Shown: piece after piece, positions 59,686 through 64,000 of the stretch
Layout of the letters: every line of letters starts with the position of its first letter
Numbering within the stretch: position 1 is the first letter of the stretch
Source: Morella rubra
Taxonomy: Eukaryota; Streptophyta; Magnoliopsida; Fagales; Myricaceae
Assembly (NCBI GenBank): GCA_003952965.2
Contig: CM025851.1
Span: 15,799,643 to 15,863,642, forward strand
Direction: 5' to 3'
DNA: 64,000 bases
Position numbers and translations under genes: made by a program
Notes under the pieces: model-generated
Told to the model about the DNA's origin: nothing
Database searches by the model: none
What the model saw: only the letters and a program-made list of their open reading frames with translations

Positions 59686-60732
59686 CCAAGGGTAACCTTT
59701 TTCCTTACGTGTGAGAACTGAAGAAAATGAAAAGAGAAAGAAGGCAACATTGGAAAAGATGCGCAAAAGTTGATATCTAGCATAAGACTAACTACGAGCT
59801 TAACTGAACAGTTTAAACTACTCTATGGGTATGTTGCCTAATTGTTGGCCCATAAAACTCTTGCACGTTAGAAAAATGAAAATTAGCTTGTGTCAGAAGG
59901 GTAACCTGAGTTCAGGAAATTGGTTTTGATAGTCTTTTTTGTTATTATTACTAAAGACTAAGAGTGTGTTTGTTTTTAAAATTTTAATAAAATTTTGTGT
60001 TGGTGTTAAAAAAGAGGTGGTATTGGAATTGGTGAATGAGTGATAAAAGTAAAAGTAAAATTTTAATAAAATTTTTGTTTAACAAACGCTATGTAAATCA
60101 CTCCCCAGGTTTTTATCGTTTCACAAAAAGCTCCTTAGGTTTTCAATTTTGAAAAAAATGCCTTCCTTCAATTTCCAAATTTTGACTAATGTCTCCTTGC
60201 CTCGTACACCATGAGATGACGAGTGTACCATATGTTATAGTGGAGTTGCCAAATCAGCTCCACGCTTAGACACACGAGTTGTGGGAACTAGTCTAACCTG
60301 ACATGTGTACGCATGGAACAGATCTGGCAACTCCATTGTAGTTAGTTTACACAAAGCCATTGATCATGACATTGCTGCCATGAGACAAAGGATTCTAAAA
60401 TAAATAGTGCTAGGAGTGAAGGGTACTCAGCAAGTGCTTACAGTTTTAGCTTGATGGTTTTCTTGCAGTACACTTACATCATCAGTGGTGAGGAGATGAC
60501 TCGGCTGGCAAAAGACTACATCAAGTATCTGTTCGGGGGAAGCCCCAGTGCACGTTTAAGGCGTACAATGTACAAATGGGGAAGGTTCTACAAGAAGCTG
60601 ACTGAGAAGAAGGTTGTTGATGAGTATTGGTTGGAAAAGGCAATAATCAATACCGAAACTTGGTGGGACAGCCCCGAAAAGTACCGGCAGCTCCTTAGGT
60701 CCATAGCATCGGATTCGGATTCGGATAAGTGA
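58192..60732 (+). CDS. Glycine-rich organelle-targeted membrane protein (resembles proteins annotated FERTILITY RESTORER RF2)
   Basis: Three exons, 58192-58407, 59386-59643 and 60469-60732, all phase 0, total 245 aa. Residues 1-65 are rich in Ser, Arg, Leu and His with almost no acidic residues, like a mitochondrial or plastid transit peptide (MSTTQITACRPNLFVRNYLQ). Residues 73-110 read GFPWKVLQNIIGRLKGRSLE. A Gly-rich linker (PPGGGGGGNGGDGSGGSEDE) follows. Residues about 135-165 form a membrane helix (TLQVILATIGFIFLYTYIIS). A basic domain YLFGGSPSARLRRTMYKWGR ends in an acidic Ser/Asp tail. From memory the conserved half resembles plant proteins annotated as FERTILITY RESTORER RF2, mitochondrial; the name rests on that recollection. 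The role is otherwise unknown. Confidence 0.85.
59651..59680. repeat. TC microsatellite in intron 2
   Basis: About 15 TC units, starting 7 bases inside the intron donor. Confidence 0.95.
59961..60090. mobile_element. Possible MITE in intron 2
   Basis: AGAGTGTGTTTGTTTTTAAA at the left and the loose complement AACAAACGCT at 60081-60090, each next to AAAATTTTAATAAAATTTT, form imperfect terminal inverted repeats about 130 bp apart, as in hAT-type MITEs. No clear target duplication. Confidence 0.4.
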
Positions 60733-62176
60733 TCACAAGTTCAGTTGTATCATCCTGCCTTTCCCTGCCCTTGGATAATCACATTTCCTATTGTTGCAAA
60801 ATAGGACCAAATTTTGGCAATGTTGTCATTGTCGCAGTTTTATTATTGGGGCATGTTGGGAGCTTTGTGGGACTAAATCTGTCCTGTAACTTTCAGCATG
60901 TGCAAGCTGTCGTGTTTCTCTGGCATTGGTAATAGCAATAATATCTAGGTTAGTTAATTTTAGTTAACAATCTGGTTTCTGGGATAGCATTAGGACTTAG
61001 TAGGTCAATCAGCGATTATTGAATTAGATTTTCGGTAGATTTTAGTGGAAGTATTGTGAGTGGAGCTATTTGTTGATAAATGAATTAGACTTTCAGTAGA
61101 TTTTAGTGGAACTATTTGTTGGTGAAATTCACCTGTATCAGAGAAGGAGTGTAATTTGACTATATTTTATAGTTTTTTCAGGAACAAAAGTTGTCTAGTG
61201 CTGTTTTCGTGGGGAAAAGAAAATTTTCGTTCATAGAATCCATTTACAAGAGGCTAGAAATTAGACCACAAGAGGTGAACAACAACTAGACAAGGGTTGG
61301 GCATGGCCGAACATTAGCCCAAAGGCCACAAAAAACAGCACCTCACGAGAATAGATTACCATAGCAGGAGGTTGGGAAGCTTTTGTAAGGGACCGGACCG
61401 CATGAGGCGATTTTGATGCTAACGAGGGAAACTCGTGCATCCTTCTCTCTCTATTGCAGGGGATTTGATGGATGCACTGTTAGAAGATACCAAATTGGTC
61501 AAGGATTTGTAGGTAAAAGAGTTGAGAAAGGTGCGTCTGCCTTTGGATGCAACAACACAGGGGATCTGTCCTGCAGTGACACGGGTGTCAGCACATCAGC
61601 TCCACGTTAAGAATCCGCCCCAGCAACACTCTCTGTTATAGTATAATAGTTGTATCAATTATACAGCTAGATAAATGTTGCATAGACCAAAAAAAAAAAA
61701 CACTTATACGGCTAGATATGTCAAAGTCTTATTTCTCCCCTGCACCTTTCTCTACAAACACTCAAAGTCAATTATTCATATTTTGTTCGACTTAATTATC
61801 ATTAAAATCTTAGTATTGACTTTTAAACAAATCAGGGCCGTTCTTGTCCCTGCTATTGACGGTAACAAGCACCGAGCAATATCAGTTTTAGCGGGAGCAA
61901 TGTACAGTTATTGCCTCCTGCTAAAGACTTGGCAAGATCAAGAGAAAGAGAACGCAAAATAGAGAGAGTCAAGGTAAGGAGGGAGCCGATGGGCCAGGGG
62001 GGCTTCAATTTTTTATTTTTTTTTTCTCAGACCCTCTCAAGTGAAACTGGATATCAATATCCAACTATACATGTGGTTCATCTTTCAGACATATAGGTCC
62101 TCCTGTCTATTAAAAATTAGTCGATTAACGAAAGATCGACATGCATGAAGTCGGGGTCGAAATGTCTATTGTTGGT
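60733..62176. other. 3' flank and spacer
   Basis: It probably holds the 3' UTR of the preceding gene (to about 61140). GAATTAGA(C/T)TTTC(A/G)GTAGAT occurs twice (61021 and 61082). Open frames at 61413 and 61675 resemble nothing and lack supporting splice or family evidence. No gene is called. Confidence 0.45.
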
Positions 62177-62610
62177 AGGGCTATGCAAATTCGGTGCTCA
62201 TTACCATCGAATGGGCCGATTTTTAAAATTTGGCCGCCACCACCGCTAACAGCAAAAATCGGTCATGTGAGGTGCCAATTTTAGTAGTAGCGGTTGCTAG
62301 TTACAAAATTCCTTATCGGGCTGTTTCTTAGGCCTTTTACACATTTAGCCCAATTGATTTTTCTCATTTGTGTGGTACATTAAGCCCATACTAAATTAAT
62401 AAACATTTTGAGCCTAATAAAATCTATCCAATAAACTATAAAATAAAATAAAAAATTAAAGGACATCTTAAAAGATAGTATGATAACCAATAAACTCCAA
62501 AATTAATAATCTAAACTATTTTTTTGTTTAAAAAAATTGATTTTAGTGATTCCCGCCAAAGCACAATACTCTCGAAAATTGAAAAAATCCTTGCTAGGCT
62601 ACCGTCAATT
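62177..62610. mobile_element. hAT-like terminal fragment
   Basis: TAGGGCTATGCAAATTCGGT at 62177 resembles plant hAT termini (TAGGGCTGTGCA type). AT-rich non-coding text follows. No complementary end was found before the next element. Confidence 0.4.
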
Positions 62611-64000
62611 TAGGCCTGTAAGTCCGGTCCGGCTGACGGCGAAGGTCCGGTTCCGTTTCCGTCACCGGTTCCGGTAAGAGAAGATCCGCCTCTTCCAGGA
62701 ACCGGAGCCGGAGGTCATTTTGGGCCACTAACGGAAGCGGAATTGGAAGGGGACTTTTCTGCCGGTTCGGCGAAAAATCCGGTTCCAGTGCTTTTTTTTT
62801 TATTTTTTTTTCCCCTTGACTTAAAACGACATCGTCCCATTTTCAATAGGACAACGTCGTTTACTTGTTCTTTAGGAAAAAAATAAAAACAAAAACAAAA
62901 ACTTTTCGTGGATCAAACTCGCTGTTTTGATCCATGACAAATTGCCCAGCCCTGCCTAATGTTCCCCTTCCCCCCCCCCCAGTCGCAGCCCGAGCCTAAT
63001 TTCTTTCCCCTCCCCACCCTGAGTCCCCCCAGCCGCAGCCCTAAAATTTTCCCTTTCCCTGCCAGTGCTGCCACCCTCTCGCCTTCTCAGTTCTCACTTC
63101 AACCTTAAAATTAAGTTACCTTCTCTCTCTCTCTCTTTCTCTCTCTTCTCGGCGACGGCGCTCCTCTAGTGGTCCAGCCTCCAGTACTTCTCTGATCTCT
63201 CTTTCTGTATGTCTCTCTCTCTCTCTCCTTTTCTCTCTCACAGCTACTGTTGGTTGGGATTAGCTACTACTATTGATATTAGATTGGTATTGGCTATGAT
63301 TGGGTTAGATTAAATTGTTGTGAATCTGTTGTTCAATGTTAGATTGGTTGTGAATCAAGAGGATATTGGTTGTGAATCTGTTGTTCTGCTCTCGTGCATT
63401 TTCCTTAGGTTACTCCTTTGAATGTCAACTTTTTCTTTGATCCTTTTCGTGCTTATCATGATCCTCTGGTTCTTGCAAATGCAAGCAAACCTTTACCATT
63501 TAAATAAAAAAGGTTCAAATTTTTTCAATGTTTTTGTTTGGTTCCTCATATATGTTTGATTGAAAGACTTAGTTCTAATATTTTGTAAGTCATGAAATAT
63601 TTCTAAATGCATTGAGGTGTATGTTTAATTGAGGTGTATGTTTGATTGAGGTGTATGTTATTTTGTGTCTTTGTTTCAGATGGATCGTCAAACTCTGATT
63701 GCATCTTCGCAATCCACAACCCCAATTTATTTACCCCTGCCTCAACGGCTACACCTACAATTGGTGAGATACCAATTATAGATGTAGAGGCACAACAAAC
63801 TGAGACAAGTGACCCTACCCCCAAAAGAAGAAAGGTTTCCAATCCATCCCCGATGTGGGAACATTTCACTAGGATACTACTAGTAGTTGACCCAAACAAA
63901 CCATTGGCCAAGTGCAACCATTGTGATCATAAAACTGGGTGTCACCACAAAGATCAAGGGATTTCGGCTATGAGATCCCACTTAAAGGCTTGTGTAATGT
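62611..64000 (+). mobile_element. hAT (Ac/Tam3-type) transposon, 5' part, runs off the window
   Basis: It begins with TAGGCCTGTAAGTCCGGTCC, a typical hAT terminus with GGTCCGG/CCGGTTCCGG subterminal motifs. A CT-rich leader follows (63120-63240), probably an intron (acceptor TTGTTTCAG at 63671-63679), and then the transposase start. The right end lies outside the window. Confidence 0.75.
63680..64000 (+). pseudogene. hAT transposase N-terminus with BED zinc finger, frame-shifted
   Basis: ATG at 63680 gives MDRQTLIASSQSTTPIYLPL. The continuing transposase reading is in another frame: ASTATPTIGEIPIIDVEAQQ, then a PKRRKV nuclear-signal-like stretch, then the BED finger WEHFTRILL...CNHCDHK...SHLKAC. 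One frame shift near 63715-63750 separates the start from the finger. The gene is cut by the window end. BED fingers bind DNA at the element termini. Confidence 0.75.

Noticed and set aside
61413-61962. Two open frames of 65 and 95 residues after the glycine-rich protein gene
   Set aside because: Low-complexity or unremarkable composition, no family, no conserved splice pattern.

Overview
The window is nuclear DNA from a flowering plant, most likely a eudicot with a repeat-rich genome. Genes have introns with GT..AG sites, spacers are AT-rich, and the mobile elements are typical of plants (CACTA, hAT, L1-type LINEs with a C-terminal RNase H, Ty1/copia, an endogenous pararetrovirus). I cannot name the species. 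No bacterial operon, CRISPR array, rRNA or tRNA gene was seen.

Host genes. Five loci look intact. On the minus strand: a small GRF zinc-finger protein (2606-3127), two class IV chitinases (29975-31035 and 42595-43591; both two exons, both 275 aa) and DPH2, the diphthamide-synthesis subunit (47230-56928; ten exons, 505 aa). On the plus strand: a glycine-rich, probably organelle-targeted membrane protein (58192-60732; three exons, 245 aa), divergent from DPH2 across a short shared promoter. For all multi-exon genes the exon lengths and splice sites were followed base by base and the frames close.

Layout. 1-1120: broken FAR1/MULE-type gene. 2606-3127: GRF gene. 4691-20078: block A, a copy of the DPH2-to-chitinase spacer. 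It ends exactly at the chitinase start codon on one side and inside the last DPH2 exon on the other, and is swollen by a CACTA element (7785-16921) and a LINE (17892-19886). 21015-28515: two opposed pieces of a caulimovirid-like endogenous pararetrovirus. 29975-31111: chitinase 1. 32400-33420: part of an unidentified repeat found three times. 33561-36469: a gene-carrying CACTA (Pack-CACTA) with an SF21/NDRG exon and a LIN-type ARM-repeat exon. 36571-40205: a copia fossil. 40206-40705: the end of a third CACTA family. 41152-43591: the third repeat copy and chitinase 2. 43592-47324: block B, the cleaner partner of block A. 47230-60732: DPH2 and its divergent neighbour. 62177-64000: hAT sequences, the last running off the window.

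Reading the whole. The original unit seems to be DPH2 > spacer > chitinase, all leftward. Chitinase copies and spacer pieces were duplicated in tandem and then broken apart by mobile elements. The most unusual items are the Pack-CACTA with a clean ACT target duplication, the orphan chitinase promoter cut precisely at its start codon, and the circularly permuted, one-genome-long pararetrovirus unit facing a second partial copy between TA tracts.
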